Shown: positions 17,100 to 27,233 of the stretch, piece by piece
Layout: the number at the start of each line of letters is the position of its first letter
How positions within the stretch are numbered: position 1 is the stretch's first letter
NCBI GenBank assembly: GCA_011389995.1
Contig: JAABTG010000001.1
Span: 1-64,000, forward strand
Length of the DNA stretch: 64,000 nt
Direction of reading: 5' to 3'
Source of the DNA: Thiotrichales bacterium
GTDB taxonomy: Bacteria; Pseudomonadota; Gammaproteobacteria; JAABTG01
Translations under genes and position numbers: made by a program
Notes under the pieces: model-generated
The model's database searches: none
Told to the model about the DNA's origin: nothing
What the model saw: the letters and a program-made list of their open reading frames with translations, nothing else

Positions 17100-18902
17100 A
17101 TGCCTATGAAATATATACGTAATTTTTCGATAATCGCCCATATCGACCACGGCAAGTCCACCCTCGCGGATCGCTTCATTCATCGCTGCGGGGGGCTCAG
17201 TGACCGTGAGATGGCCGCCCAGGTGCTGGATTCCATGGATCTGGAGCGCGAGCGTGGCATCACCATCAAGGCCCAGAGCGTCACCCTGGACTACCATGCC
17301 CGGGACGGTCAGCGCTATCAGCTCAACTTCATCGACACCCCCGGACACGTGGATTTCTCCTACGAGGTGTCCCGCTCCCTTGCCGCCTGCGAGGGGGCGC
17401 TTCTGGTGGTGGATGCCGCCCAGGGCGTGGAGGCCCAGAGCGTGGCCAATTGTTACACCGCCATCGAGCAGGGGCTCGAAGTGGTGCCGGTACTCAACAA
17501 GATAGACCTGCCTTCGGCGGATCCGGAGGCGGTGGTGGACGAGATCGAGGAGATCATCGGCATCGAGGCCCATGATGCCTGCCTCATCAGTGCCAAGACA
17601 GGCCAGGGGGTGGACGAACTGCTGGAGATGCTGGTCAAACGCATCCCACCTCCGACGGGGGATCCCGACGCGCCCCTCAAGGCCCTCATCGTGGATTCCT
17701 GGTTCGACAACTATCTGGGGGTGGTGTCTCTCATTCGCATCATGGACGGCACCCTCAAGCAGGGACAGCGCCTCACCATCATGTCCACCCACGTGATGGT
17801 GGACGCCGACGACGTGGGCATATTCACGCCCAAGCGCCGCAAGACCGGCGGCCTCAACACGGGAGAAGTGGGTTACCTGGTGGCGGGCATCAAGGACATC
17901 GATGCCGCGCCCGTGGGGGATACCATCACCGATGCCCGCAATCCCGCGACGACCCGCCTGCCCGGATTCCAGGAGGTCAAGCCCCAGGTGTTTGCGGGCG
18001 TCTATCCCGTGGATACGTCGGATTACGAGTCCTTCCGGGATGCCCTGGGCAAGCTGCGGCTCAATGATTCATCCCTGCACTATGAACCCGAGACATCCCA
18101 GGCCCTGGGTTTCGGCTTCCGTTGCGGCTTCCTTGGCATGTTGCACATGGAGATCGTTCAGGAACGCCTGGAACGGGAATACGGGCTGGAACTCATCACC
18201 ACGGCACCCACGGTGGTCTACGAGATCCTGAAGACGGACGGTCAGATCATCGAGGTGGACAACCCGGTGGCCCTGCCACCACCCAATACCATCGACGAGA
18301 TACGGGAGCCCATCATCAGTGCCACCATCCTGTTACCCCAGGAATACCTGGGCACGGTCATCGGGCTGTGCGAGGAGAAACGGGGGGTGCAGAAGCAGAT
18401 GCAGTATCTGGGCAAGCAGGTCTCGCTGTCCTATGACCTGCCCCTGAGTGAGGTGGTGCTGGATTTCTTCGACCGCCTGAAATCCGTGAGCCGGGGATAC
18501 GCCTCCCTCGAATATCATATCTCCCGATTTCAGGCGGCCGATCTGGTGAAGCTGGACATCCTCATAAACAGCGAGCGGGTGGATGCCCTGTCCATCATCG
18601 TGCACCGGGACCAGAGTTTCAGTCGCGGCCGCGAACTGTGCGAGAACATGCGTGAGCTCATTCCCCGTCAGATGTACGATGTGGCGATCCAGGCCGCCAT
18701 CGGTAACCATATCGTCTCCCGCCAGACGGTCAAGGCCCTGCGTAAGAACGTGACCGCGAAGTGCTACGGTGGCGATATCACGCGCAAGCGGAAACTGCTT
18801 GAAAAACAGAAGGCTGGAAAAAAACGCATGAAACAGTTTGGGAAAATCGAGATACCGCAGGAGGCCTTTCTGGCGGTCCTGCAGGTAGGTAAGAAACAAT
18901 GA
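17100..18902 (+). CDS. lepA: Elongation factor 4 (LepA)
   Basis: 600 residues from ATG 17100; the second ATG at 17106 ([19 protein letters not shown]) aligns with the E. coli start and is the likelier initiation codon. LepA is a translational GTPase that remodels the ribosome. G1 is [10 protein letters not shown]3 DTPGHVDF and G4 NKIDLPSAD, and the switch region holds [12 protein letters not shown]. The C-terminal LepA-specific domain includes [20 protein letters not shown] followed by KRMKQFG. It overlaps lepB by four bases (ATGA). A terminator ends two bases before the first ATG. Confidence 0.97.
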   Translation: MPMKYIRNFSIIAHIDHGKSTLADRFIHRCGGLSDREMAAQVLDSMDLERERGITIKAQSVTLDYHARDGQRYQLNFIDTPGHVDFSYEVSRSLAACEGALLVVDAAQGVEAQSVANCYTAIEQGLEVVPVLNKIDLPSADPEAVVDEIEEIIGIEAHDACLISAKTGQGVDELLEMLVKRIPPPTGDPDAPLKALIVDSWFDNYLGVVSLIRIMDGTLKQGQRLTIMSTHVMVDADDVGIFTPKRRKTGGLNTGEVGYLVAGIKDIDAAPVGDTITDARNPATTRLPGFQEVKPQVFAGVYPVDTSDYESFRDALGKLRLNDSSLHYEPETSQALGFGFRCGFLGMLHMEIVQERLEREYGLELITTAPTVVYEILKTDGQIIEVDNPVALPPPNTIDEIREPIISATILLPQEYLGTVIGLCEEKRGVQKQMQYLGKQVSLSYDLPLSEVVLDFFDRLKSVSRGYASLEYHISRFQAADLVKLDILINSERVDALSIIVHRDQSFSRGRELCENMRELIPRQMYDVAIQAAIGNHIVSRQTVKALRKNVTAKCYGGDITRKRKLLEKQKAGKKRMKQFGKIEIPQEAFLAVLQVGKKQ

Positions 18903-19708
18903 ACCTGGATTTCTCCGCGTTCATGGTGCTGCTGGTGGTGGTCAGCGGCGCCATCTGGGCCTTCGATTCCCTGGTGCTGGCGCCGAAACGCCGCGGCGGG
19001 GCGGGCGGCAACGGCGTCGAGGGGGCCCACGTGGAGTCTCCGCCCCAGCCCAAGCTGGTGGAGTTTGCGCGCTCCCTGTTCCCCATATTTCTCATCGTCC
19101 TGGTACTCCGCTCCTTTCTGGTGGAGCCCTTCCGGATCCCGTCGGGCTCCATGATGCCCACTCTGCTGGTGGGGGATTTTATCCTCGTCAACAAATTCGT
19201 CTACGGTATCCGGCTGCCGGTACTGAATACGGAAGTCATCGACATCAGCGATCCCGAGCGCGGCGACGTGGTGGTATTCCGTTACCCGGAGGATCCTTCC
19301 ATTCCTTTCATCAAGCGGGTGGTGGGACTTCCGGGTGATCGCGTGGGCTATTACGACAAGGTCCTGCACATCAATGGCAAGCCGATCCCCCAACGCAGCG
19401 TCGGGACCTATAGCGACACCGGGGCGGGCAGCAGTATGACCGGCGCGGACATCCGCATGGAGACCCTGAACGGCACCGAACATACCATCCTGGTTCAACA
19501 ACAGGCGCCGTCGCGGTCAGGGGAGATGACCGTGCCCGAGGGCCATTACTTCGTGCTGGGTGATAACCGGGACAACAGCCGCGACAGCCGCTACTGGGGC
19601 ACGGTGCCCGACGAGAATCTCATCGGCAAGGCCTTCGTCATCTGGATGAACTGGGACTGGAGCAGTGGCGGTATTGCCTGGGGTCGTCTCGGCGATTCAA
19701 TCGATTAG
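18899..19708 (+). CDS. lepB: Signal peptidase I (LepB)
   Basis: 269 residues. Membrane serine protease that removes Sec and Tat signal peptides. Two membrane segments, about 6-26 and 58-74, precede the active-site box [15 protein letters not shown] with catalytic Ser84; the general base is Lys139 in [12 protein letters not shown]. The [20 protein letters not shown] box near the C-terminus is the third signature. It overlaps lepA by ATGA, so the two genes are probably translationally coupled, as in E. coli. Confidence 0.96.
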   Translation: MNLDFSAFMVLLVVVSGAIWAFDSLVLAPKRRGGAGGNGVEGAHVESPPQPKLVEFARSLFPIFLIVLVLRSFLVEPFRIPSGSMMPTLLVGDFILVNKFVYGIRLPVLNTEVIDISDPERGDVVVFRYPEDPSIPFIKRVVGLPGDRVGYYDKVLHINGKPIPQRSVGTYSDTGAGSSMTGADIRMETLNGTEHTILVQQQAPSRSGEMTVPEGHYFVLGDNRDNSRDSRYWGTVPDENLIGKAFVIWMNWDWSSGGIAWGRLGDSID

Positions 19709-19729
19709 CTTGCATACGAGGGGTGAATC

Positions 19730-20110
19730 ATGAGGGGAATCAACCAACAACGCGGTCTCGGCTTTTTCGGGTTGCTGATTGTCCTGGCCGTCGGGGGCAG
19801 CCTTATCCTGTTCGGGCTCAAGGTCATTCCGTTGTATCTGGAATCCTTCCAGGTGGATACGGCGCTCGAGAACATCGCCAGCCAGCCGGATGCCCGTAAG
19901 CTCTCGAATCACGAGATACGCGACAAGTTCCTGCGCCATATGGAGATCAATGGTGTCCGTAGATTCACGCAGAAAAACCTCCGTGATGCCATGAAGATCA
20001 AGCGCGGGGAGGACGGCTCTCTGACCATAACTGTCAAGTATCAGGCTCAACGGGAACTGGTGGGTAACCTTTCCATTCTCGCCGACTGGAACAAGGAATA
20101 CAGCATTTAA
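19730..20110 (+). CDS. DUF4845 small membrane protein
   Basis: 126 residues. The N-terminus RGINQQRGLGFFGLLIVLAV begins a pilin-like single membrane helix (about 9-33) with a short basic lead, followed by a soluble region (KVIPLYLESFQVDTALENIA and a C-terminal GNLSILADWNKEYSI). This matches DUF4845 (PF16137), a small protein of unknown role regularly found between lepB and rnc in Gammaproteobacteria such as Pseudomonas. The GFF-L motif at the start of the hydrophobic segment resembles a type IV pilin leader but lacks the invariant +5 glutamate. It sits 21 bases after lepB and four before rnc. Confidence 0.85.
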   Translation: MRGINQQRGLGFFGLLIVLAVGGSLILFGLKVIPLYLESFQVDTALENIASQPDARKLSNHEIRDKFLRHMEINGVRRFTQKNLRDAMKIKRGEDGSLTITVKYQAQRELVGNLSILADWNKEYSI

Positions 20111-20114
20111 CCCC

Positions 20115-20780
20115 ATGGGCGGAGCGGTCCAACGGCTGGGTCACAGCTTCGCCGATGAGGCGCTGCTCCGGCAGGCATTGACCCACCGCAGCGCCGGCCG
20201 CAACAACAACGAGCGTCTGGAATTCCTCGGCGACGCCGTGCTCGGCTTCGTGACTGCGGAATTGCTCTACCAGCGATTTCACACCGCCACCGAAGGCCAG
20301 TTGACACGCATGCGCGCGGCCCTCGTGCGGCGGGAGACCCTGGCCGAGATAGCCCGTGAGCTCGAACTCGGCCCCAGCCTGGTGCTGGGCGAGGGTGAGC
20401 TCAAAAGCGGGGGCAGGAACCGCAAGTCCATCCTCGCGGACTGCCTCGAGGCCCTCATCGGGGCCGTCTATCTGGATTCCGGTATGTCGGCGGCGCGCAC
20501 CCTCATCGAGAAGCTGCTGGGGGAGCGGCTCGACGTCATGGATCCGCGCGATGCCGCCAAGGACGCCAAGACCCGGCTACAGGAGCACCTCCAGTCCCTG
20601 CAGATGCCCTTGCCGGACTATTCCGTCACCGATGTGGAGGGCGAGGGCCATGACCAGTCCTTTCACGTCGTCTGTGAGCTGAAGGGGCTGGGGCTCGCCA
20701 CCCGGGGTTCCGCGGGGTCTCGGCGCAAGGCCGAACAGGTGGCTGCGGCACGGGCCCTGGAAGAGCTGGGCAACCCATGA
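20115..20780 (+). CDS. rnc: Ribonuclease III
   Basis: 221 residues. Double-strand-specific endonuclease for rRNA and mRNA processing. The signature NERLEFLGDAVLG lies at 32-44, with the second metal site in DCLEALIGAVYLDSG (about 113-127). A C-terminal dsRNA-binding domain covers about 150-221 and includes GSAGSRRKAEQVAAARALEE. The last four bases overlap era (ATGA), the rnc-era coupling known in E. coli. The ATG lies four bases after the DUF4845 stop. Confidence 0.97.
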   Translation: MGGAVQRLGHSFADEALLRQALTHRSAGRNNNERLEFLGDAVLGFVTAELLYQRFHTATEGQLTRMRAALVRRETLAEIARELELGPSLVLGEGELKSGGRNRKSILADCLEALIGAVYLDSGMSAARTLIEKLLGERLDVMDPRDAAKDAKTRLQEHLQSLQMPLPDYSVTDVEGEGHDQSFHVVCELKGLGLATRGSAGSRRKAEQVAAARALEELGNP

Positions 20781-21706
20781 GCGCGTCGGATCGCCCTGAA
20801 GATGAGGCTGTCCCCGACCCATTCCACTGTGGCTACGCCGCCATCGTGGGACGGCCCAACGTCGGCAAGTCCACGCTGCTCAATCGCCTGGTGGGCCAGA
20901 AGGTCAGCATCACCAGCCGCAAACCCCAGACCACCCGCCATCAGGTGCTCGGTATCCAGACCACCGACCGCCACCAGGTGGTATATATCGATACCCCGGG
21001 TATTCACCGGCAGGTGCGCCGGGCCATCAACCGCTATATGAACCGTGCGGCGGACGGCGCCCTGGAGCAGGTGGATGTGGTGTTGTTGGTGGTCCGGGCG
21101 CTGCAGTGGAAGGACGAGGACGACCTCGCGCTGGAGCGGCTGGCGTCCCTTTCCAAACCGCTGCTGGTGGTGGTGAGCCAGGTGGATCGCATCAAGCAGA
21201 AAGAGCAACTCCTGCCCTTCCTGGCGATGGTTCAGCAGCATCTCCCCCATGGCGAGGTCATCCCGGTATCCGCCGTCCGCGGCGAGAACATCGAGGTGCT
21301 GGAGCGGGAGATCGTTCGCCATCTGCCCGCCGGCCCGCCACTGTTCCCTGAGGAGCAGGTGACGGATCGCAGCGAAAGATTCCTGGCCGCGGAGCTGGTG
21401 CGCGAGAAGCTCACCCGTACCCTGGGTGAAGAACTGCCTTATCGCCTCACGGTGGAGATCGAACGCTTCAACATCAGGAATCGAGTGGCCCACATCGACG
21501 CGGTGATCTGGGTGGAACGGGAGAGCCAGAAGGGGATGGTCATCGGCCACGAAGGAAGGATACTGAAGAAGGCGGGGGAGGAGGCCAGACGGGATCTGGA
21601 GACCATGCTCGGGAGCAAGGTCTTCCTGCGCACCTGGGTCAAGGTGAAAGAGAACTGGAGCGATGATGAACGCCTGTTGCGGCGTATGGGTTACGACGGG
21701 GTGTGA
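20777..21706 (+). CDS. era: GTPase Era with an atypical G4 motif
   Basis: 309 residues. Essential GTPase for 30S subunit maturation. G1 is GRPNVGKST (25-33), G2 lies in SRKPQTTRH, G3 is DTPG (72-75) and G5 is in VSAVRGEN. At the G4 position, normally NKxD, this protein reads VVVSQVDRIK: Ser134 and Gln135 replace Asn and Lys, and only Asp137 remains. The KH domain (about 220-309) has the VIGHEGRILKKAGEEAR loop intact. The gene overlaps rnc by four bases, and recO follows at once. Family assignment is certain; the effect of the SQVD change on guanine affinity is unknown. Confidence 0.96.
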   Translation: MSASDRPEDEAVPDPFHCGYAAIVGRPNVGKSTLLNRLVGQKVSITSRKPQTTRHQVLGIQTTDRHQVVYIDTPGIHRQVRRAINRYMNRAADGALEQVDVVLLVVRALQWKDEDDLALERLASLSKPLLVVVSQVDRIKQKEQLLPFLAMVQQHLPHGEVIPVSAVRGENIEVLEREIVRHLPAGPPLFPEEQVTDRSERFLAAELVREKLTRTLGEELPYRLTVEIERFNIRNRVAHIDAVIWVERESQKGMVIGHEGRILKKAGEEARRDLETMLGSKVFLRTWVKVKENWSDDERLLRRMGYDGV

Positions 21707-21708
21707 CC

Positions 21709-22416
21709 ATGGCCCGTGTGGTCCTGGCTCCCTGCTTCGTACTCCACGGCCGGCCGTTTCGCGAGAGCAGCCGGATACTGGAGCTGCTCACGCGGGACCA
21801 CGGGCGTATCGGGGTGGTGGCCCGCGGGGCCCGGCGGGGCGGCCGGGGGGGGCAGCCATTCCAGCCCTTTCGGCCACTACTGGTGTCGTGGGCGGGACGC
21901 GGAGAGTTGCCCACGGTGAGCGGCGTAGAGGCGGCGGGCGCACCGTTCATATTCCGGGGCCCCCGCATCGCCGGTGCGCTCTATCTCAACGAGCTCATCC
22001 TGAGGCTGCTCCACCGGGGTGATCCCCATCCGGCAATCTACGATGCCTATGGCGAAGCCCTGGCGCGGCTCGCCGCCCCCGCGACCACGGAGGCCGTGTT
22101 CCGCGTATACGAGAAACGCCTGCTCGAGGCCCTGGGGTACGGACTCATCCTGACCCATGAGGCGAACAGCGACACCGCCATCGTCGTCGATGGGGACTAT
22201 CGCTACCATCTGGACCATGGTCCGGTACGCGACCCGGGGACCGGGATGGCGGACGAACCGCAGGTGAGTGGCCAGACCCTGCTCGCCCTGCAACGCGAGG
22301 AACTGACCACGGATCGGGAGCTGCGGGAGGCAAAACGGCTGATGCGCTTCGTGGTCAACGCCCACCTCGAGGGGCGTCCCCTGGAGACGCGGCTGCTGTT
22401 CCGCACCATGGGATGA
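21709..22416 (+). CDS. recO: DNA repair protein RecO
   Basis: 235 residues from ATG 21709 (a GTG at 21703 overlaps the era stop and would add two). RecO helps RecR load RecA onto SSB-coated DNA. The N-terminal OB domain shows VLHGRPFRESSRILELLTRD and GRIGVVARGARR; the helical C-terminal domain includes LLEALGYGLILTHEA and REAKRLMRFVVNAHLEGRPL. The zinc Cys of some bacterial RecO proteins are absent, as is common in Gammaproteobacteria. It is the third gene of the rnc-era-recO unit. Confidence 0.93.
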   Translation: MARVVLAPCFVLHGRPFRESSRILELLTRDHGRIGVVARGARRGGRGGQPFQPFRPLLVSWAGRGELPTVSGVEAAGAPFIFRGPRIAGALYLNELILRLLHRGDPHPAIYDAYGEALARLAAPATTEAVFRVYEKRLLEALGYGLILTHEANSDTAIVVDGDYRYHLDHGPVRDPGTGMADEPQVSGQTLLALQREELTTDRELREAKRLMRFVVNAHLEGRPLETRLLFRTMG

Positions 22417-22489
22417 ACCACCGGCCCCGAAGCAATCGACTCTGACAAACTTCGATGAGTACGAGGTTTACGGCTTGAGAGCCTCCCAA

Positions 22490-22630
22490 AGAGGCACGGA
22501 GAAAGGCAGACGGATGGGCCTGAATGGCGGCTTTGGCTTCGTGGTGAGATCCCGCCGCCGCGACCCCCGCGGCCGAAGGTCAGCCTCGACACGAGACAAG
22601 AGCGCCAAGTCCAATAATCTCCGTGCCTCT
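22490..22630. repeat. Intergenic inverted-repeat element between recO and pdxJ
   Basis: The 292-base recO-pdxJ gap (22417-22708) has no credible gene. It carries a 12-base perfect inverted repeat, AGAGGCACGGAG at 22490-22501 and CTCCGTGCCTCT at 22619-22630, inside longer partly matching arms rich in GGCACGGAG- and TGCCTCCGT-type words. Minus-strand translation across the right arm gives KALSLTEAQRHGD, a phrase that recurs as spurious ORF tails in many environmental bacterial genomes. The element looks like a dispersed palindromic intergenic repeat; no transposase is present. Confidence 0.5.
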
Positions 22631-22708
22631 GTGCCTCCGTTAGAGATAATGCTTTTTTAGGTTTAATTTGGGTATCCAGAACCCATCCAACCACATGCAG
22701 GAGCCAGC

Positions 22709-23455
22709 TTGAGCACAAAGACCGAACCCATTCTCCTGGGCGTCAACATCGACCACGTGGCCACCCTGCGCGAGGCCAGGGGTACCCGTTACCCCGACCC
22801 GGTCATGGCCACCCATCTGGCGGAACACGGTGGCGCCGATTCCATCACCCTTCATCTGCGGGAAGACCGCCGGCATATCCAGGAACGGGATGTGGAGATG
22901 ATCCGGCAGACGCTGCTGACACGCATGAACCTGGAGATGGCCGTGGAGGAGGGCGTGATGCGGGTGGCCGAGCGAATCCGCCCCGAGGATTGCTGTCTGG
23001 TGCCGGAACGTCGCGAAGAACTCACCACGGAGGGCGGTCTGGACGTGGCAGGCGATCCCTCACGCATCGCCGCGGCCTGCGCGCGCCTCGCGGCGGCGGG
23101 GATTCGGGTATCGTTGTTCATCGATCCGGACCGCCATCAGGTCGAGGCGGCCCGCGCCGCCGGGGCGCCGGTGGTGGAACTGCACACGGGGGCCTTTGCC
23201 GATGCCCCCGACGCCACCAGCCGGATGGAAGAACTCCGGCGCATCGAAGAGGCGGCGAAACAGGGGGCCGGACTGGGCCTCCAGGTCAACGCCGGTCACG
23301 GTCTCAACTATCAGAATGTCGGAGCCGTGGCCTGTATCCCCCAGATTAGGGAACTCAACATCGGCCACGCCATCATCGCACGGGCCCTGTTCGGTGGCAT
23401 CGAGGAGGCGGTACGCGAGATGAAACGCCTCATGGGGGAGGCCCGCGGCGGGTGA
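22709..23455 (+). CDS. pdxJ: Pyridoxine 5'-phosphate synthase PdxJ
   Basis: 248 residues. Condenses 1-deoxy-D-xylulose 5-phosphate with 3-amino-2-oxopropyl phosphate to form pyridoxine phosphate. Conserved TIM-barrel segments are [57 protein letters not shown] and [11 protein letters not shown]. The start is TTG 22709, supported by AGGAGC nine bases upstream and by alignment of the N-terminal [14 protein letters not shown] block. It overlaps acpS by a GTGA, the pdxJ-acpS pairing of E. coli. Confidence 0.96.
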   Translation: MSTKTEPILLGVNIDHVATLREARGTRYPDPVMATHLAEHGGADSITLHLREDRRHIQERDVEMIRQTLLTRMNLEMAVEEGVMRVAERIRPEDCCLVPERREELTTEGGLDVAGDPSRIAAACARLAAAGIRVSLFIDPDRHQVEAARAAGAPVVELHTGAFADAPDATSRMEELRRIEEAAKQGAGLGLQVNAGHGLNYQNVGAVACIPQIRELNIGHAIIARALFGGIEEAVREMKRLMGEARGG

Positions 23456-23835
23456 TCTGCGGGGTGGGGATGGACCTGGTGGAGGTGGCGAGGATCACCG
23501 CGGCCCACGACCGTTGGGGTGAGCGCCTCGCCCGGAGGTTACTGGTGGATGCCGAACTCGCCGAATGGCGCCGCCATCCGCAGCCGGCCCGTTTCCTGGC
23601 GCGACGTTTCGCCGCCAAGGAAGCGGCCAGCAAGGCCCTGGGTACCGGCATGCGGGACGGCGTGTCCTTTCGAACCATCTCCGTCGGTCACGACCGTCTG
23701 GGCAAGCCCCTGATCCGCTTCCACGGCGAGGCCTTGGCCCTGCTGCGGCAGCAGCATATCGTGGTTGCCCATCTCAGCATCACCGATGAACGCCAGTTCG
23801 CCGCCGCGGTGGTGATCCTGGAGGCGGGCTCCTGA
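23452..23835 (+). CDS. acpS: Holo-[acyl-carrier-protein] synthase AcpS
   Basis: 127 residues. Transfers 4'-phosphopantetheine from CoA to the serine of ACP; the ACP substrate is encoded 23 kb away at 46723. The magnesium-binding Asp is in [12 protein letters not shown] (Asp8), and the second signature is [14 protein letters not shown] (Glu57). GTG 23452 overlaps the pdxJ stop. It is the last gene of the lepA-to-acpS run; rne lies convergent 179 bases downstream. Confidence 0.95.
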   Translation: MICGVGMDLVEVARITAAHDRWGERLARRLLVDAELAEWRRHPQPARFLARRFAAKEAASKALGTGMRDGVSFRTISVGHDRLGKPLIRFHGEALALLRQQHIVVAHLSITDERQFAAAVVILEAGS

Positions 23836-24014
23836 ACGCCCTCCCGTCCGCGAGCCAGGTGCCCCGCGTTCGATGGTCTTGGTCGCTCTCTGCCATCAGC
23901 GGCGTGCCGGCTGGAAGGCTGTCCCAGGGTCTGAATTTGGTCTCCAAGAAGCATGGCAGCTGCGGCAGGCCCCCGGGGCAGGGAAGAATCCGTCCCCGGG
24001 CGCCGGCCGTGTAC

Positions 24015-26744
24015 TCAGTCGCCTGTCGAGGATTCGCCGGAAGAGGGTTTCCGGGTGGGCCCGTCGTCGCTGCCACCAGCCCCGGCGGCGGTGTTAGCGG
24101 CCGGCTCGGATGACCGAACCTTGGCCTTCTCATCGGCCTTCTCAGCTGCCCCCGCACCATCATCCCGCGCCGGCTTCGCGTCCGCCGTGCCGGCCTGGGC
24201 GGTGCCGTCATCTCTGGCCTTGGGCTGTGCGGGCAGGGCCCGAGCCGTTTCGGCTGGTGCCTTCCCGGGACCAGGGGCCTTGTCTGCCATAGGGGGTTTC
24301 GGGTCCGAGGAAGGGGGATTGGGTGGGATAACGGCTGGCACCGGCTCCGCGGAGGGCGTACCACCACGGGGTGACGGGCCCGCAACGGCGGCCTCGGAAG
24401 GCGGGGAGACCTTGGTTGGGGCATTCGCCGTGGGCTCTGCAGCCGATGACGATGGGCCGCCACCGCCATCGTCACTCCGCGAGTCCGCCTGGCCAGTATC
24501 CGCCGCAGCCCCACTGCCCGCCGCAGCCGGCTTGCGCGGCGACCGTCGGCGACGCCGGCTGCTCTTCTTGGCGGGAGCCTGGGGCGCTGCCGGGGCCTCG
24601 GTCCCATCGTCCACGCCGGGCGCGGCGGTCGCTGGACTGCCGTCGCTGGTCACGTCTGCCTTGGCTTGGGTCGTATCGTCCGCCTTGGCCTGGCCGCCGC
24701 CCTGGGAGTCACCGCTGGAACGACTGCGGCGCCCGCCGCGCCTGCGCCCGCCGCGCCGCGAGCCTTGCTCGCCGCGGCCCCGGTTACCGCCCTGTTCGCT
24801 CCCTCCTTCGGCGCCGCCGGAAGCGGTCTCCGCCCCCTCCCGCGACTTGGCCGCCTCCCCTTCAGCGGCCTCGGCGGGCTTGCGCTGGGCACCGGGGCTG
24901 CGCGACGAGCGACGGCGGGAAGGCTCCCTCGAAGAGCCCCTTTCTTCTTTTTCCGCAGGGGCGGCCGTCCCTGTCGCCGGCGTCTGGGGGGCCTTGGCGG
25001 ATGCCGCCTCGACTCCTCCTTCCGTACCGCCGAAGAGGCTGCCCCACAGCCGTCGGATCAGCCCGGCATCATTGGCGCCACTCCGCTCTTCGGCCTTCGC
25101 CGGGGCAGGGGCAGGGGCATGGGCAGCGGGCGCCGGTGTTGACGGCGGTATGGGCTTGACCGCGGGCTCTTCAGTGCGGAGCGGCGGCGTCAGTTGCACC
25201 AGCTCTTCCGGCTCCGCGGGCTTGGTGGCCAGTTCGACACTGCTTTTCAGGAAGGCCTCATGGTCCAATTCGTCTTCACGAACGCGCTGGATCTCGTAAT
25301 GGGGGGTCTCGAAGTCGGGGTTCGGCACGAGGATGATCTGTACCCCCTCACGGCTTTCGAAGGCCTGGATCATGTGCCGCTTCTCGTTGAGCAGGAAGGT
25401 GGCGACGTTCACCGGAAGCTGCGCCACCACCTTGCCCGTCTTCTCTTTCATGGCCTCTTCTTCCACCAGACGCAGGGTGCGCAGGGCAAGAGATTCGGGG
25501 CTGAGAATGGTGCCATGGCCCTTGCAGCGGGGACACACCACCTGGCTCGACTCCCCCAGGGAAGGACGCAGGCGCTGGCGGGACATCTCCAGCAAACCGA
25601 AGCGGGAGATACGGCCTATCTGGACCCGCGCCCGATCCAGCTTGAGGGCCTCGCGCAGGCGGTTTTCCACCTCCCGCTGGTGACGAGTGGGCGTCATATC
25701 GATGAAATCGATGACGATCAGCCCCCCGAGGTCCCGCAACCGAAGCTGTCTGGCCACCTCTTCCGCGGCCTCGAGGTTGGTGTTGAAGGCCGTCTCCTCG
25801 ATATCCTGGCCCTTGGTGGCCCGGGCGGAGTTGATGTCCACCGACACCAGGGCCTCGGTATGGTCGATTACCAGAGCACCGCCGGAGGGTAGCCGCACCT
25901 CGCGCTGGAACGCGGTCTCGATCTGACTCTCGATCTGATAGCGGCTGAACAGAGGCACCGGGTCGTCGTAGAACTTCAACTTGCTCAGTTCGCCCGGCAT
26001 GACCTGTTTGACGAAATTGGTGGCCTGGCGGAAAACATCCTCGCTGTCGATGAGGATCTCGTGGATCTCCTGGCGAAAGTAGTCCCGGATGGCACGTATG
26101 ATGATGTTGCTTTCCTGATGCACCAGCATCGGGGCCTTGCGCTCGCTGGCGGCGGTCTCGATGGCCGACCACAGGTGGAGCAGGTAATCGAGGTCCCACT
26201 GGAGCTCTTCCTGATTGCGGCCCACACCCGCGGTGCGCACGATGAGTCCCATACCCTCGGGCAGAGCGAGGGCGCTCAGGGTCTCCCGCAACTCGGCACG
26301 GTCATCGCCTTCGACACGGCGGGAGACGCCGCCGGCGCGGGGGTTGTTGGGCATGAGAACCAGATAGCGGCCGGCCAGGCTGATGAAGGTGGTCAGCGCC
26401 GCACCCTTGTTGCCGCGTTCCTCCTTGTCCACCTGCACCAGGAGTTCCTGGCCCTCCTTCAGGGCCTCCGAAATGGTGACCTTGCCGCCTTCCTTCTTGC
26501 CGGTATCGCGGAAGTAGCTGCGGGCCACGTCCTTGAGAGGCAAAAAACCGTGGCGCTCCGCGCCGTAGTCGATGAAGGCCGCCTCCAGGCTGGGTTCGAC
26601 GCGGGTGATGCGCCCCTTGTAGATGTTGGATTTGCGCTTCTCGCGCGAGGGTGTCTCTATGTCGAGATCGTAGAGACGCTGGCCGTCCACCATGGCCACG
26701 CGCAACTCTTCCGGCTGAGTCGCGTTAAAAAGCATACGTTTCAT
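24015..26744 (-). CDS. rne: Ribonuclease E
   Basis: 909 residues. Catalytic core of mRNA decay and rRNA processing. The N-terminal S1 domain (about 36-120) includes [20 protein letters not shown]. Catalytic Asp303 (VSVDINS) and Asp346 (VIDFIDM) carry the same numbers as in E. coli, as does the zinc-link CPRCKGHG (Cys404, Cys407). Beyond about residue 520 the protein becomes a low-complexity scaffold rich in Pro, Ala, Glu and Arg, including an arginine-rich RNA-binding stretch near [14 protein letters not shown]. Strand opposite rluC with a 580-base gap, as in E. coli. The final residues (SSGESSTGD) do not match a recognisable membrane anchor. Confidence 0.96.
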   Translation of the reverse strand: MKRMLFNATQPEELRVAMVDGQRLYDLDIETPSREKRKSNIYKGRITRVEPSLEAAFIDYGAERHGFLPLKDVARSYFRDTGKKEGGKVTISEALKEGQELLVQVDKEERGNKGAALTTFISLAGRYLVLMPNNPRAGGVSRRVEGDDRAELRETLSALALPEGMGLIVRTAGVGRNQEELQWDLDYLLHLWSAIETAASERKAPMLVHQESNIIIRAIRDYFRQEIHEILIDSEDVFRQATNFVKQVMPGELSKLKFYDDPVPLFSRYQIESQIETAFQREVRLPSGGALVIDHTEALVSVDINSARATKGQDIEETAFNTNLEAAEEVARQLRLRDLGGLIVIDFIDMTPTRHQREVENRLREALKLDRARVQIGRISRFGLLEMSRQRLRPSLGESSQVVCPRCKGHGTILSPESLALRTLRLVEEEAMKEKTGKVVAQLPVNVATFLLNEKRHMIQAFESREGVQIILVPNPDFETPHYEIQRVREDELDHEAFLKSSVELATKPAEPEELVQLTPPLRTEEPAVKPIPPSTPAPAAHAPAPAPAKAEERSGANDAGLIRRLWGSLFGGTEGGVEAASAKAPQTPATGTAAPAEKEERGSSREPSRRRSSRSPGAQRKPAEAAEGEAAKSREGAETASGGAEGGSEQGGNRGRGEQGSRRGGRRRGGRRSRSSGDSQGGGQAKADDTTQAKADVTSDGSPATAAPGVDDGTEAPAAPQAPAKKSSRRRRRSPRKPAAAGSGAAADTGQADSRSDDGGGGPSSSAAEPTANAPTKVSPPSEAAVAGPSPRGGTPSAEPVPAVIPPNPPSSDPKPPMADKAPGPGKAPAETARALPAQPKARDDGTAQAGTADAKPARDDGAGAAEKADEKAKVRSSEPAANTAAGAGGSDDGPTRKPSSGESSTGD

Positions 26745-27233
26745 TTCAGGTCCTGCCCCATGGCTTGGCGCTCTTCGAAGGAAGAACGACAGTCACCATC
26801 ATTCGGCTGGGTAGCAGGTATGTCAGGGCGGGGAGGGATAGGCTCGGCGCGCGTTGCCGCGCGCCTTGGCATCAGCGTCAGAAAAAACCCCTAACTCGTT
26901 GCATTCAGACACAACCAGGGATCACCGGGCTGTCCCGGAACCCGGCTCAGTCGCCGGTCCGGGCGGCCTGGCACCCTCCCAGGGAGGGCGCCGGCCGTGC
27001 AGCACAAAATCCGCATCGGACCCGACGACGGCATGATCGGTCGGCCATCATCCGGTACCGGATATCTTTTACCCTTGCGACAGCCGGGTGATTCAGGCCG
27101 GCCGCCCATACCGCCAGTCAACACGACGGTGAAAATCATCAGTTCAAGTATCTGGTACGGCCCGATCCATACGGCGCAGACTCTGGCGCCCGCAGGATGC
27201 ACGTCGACCGCACCACCCTTTTTCAGGAATTGA
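26745..27233 (-). other. Long 5' leader of rne
   Basis: No protein gene is credible in the 580 bases between rne and rluC. If rne is transcribed from the promoter at 27234-27262, its leader is about 480 nucleotides. E. coli rne has a structured 361-nucleotide leader through which RNase E controls its own mRNA, so this interval probably serves the same purpose. GC-rich self-complementary stretches around 26940-27000 (CGGCC, GGCGCCGGCC) could fold, but no specific hp2-like hairpin was identified. Confidence 0.5.

Noticed and set aside
23953-25299. 448-codon plus-strand frame opposite the rne C-terminus
   Set aside because: Low-complexity Ser/Pro/Ala text that is the complement of the RNase E scaffold region; no start signal or homology.
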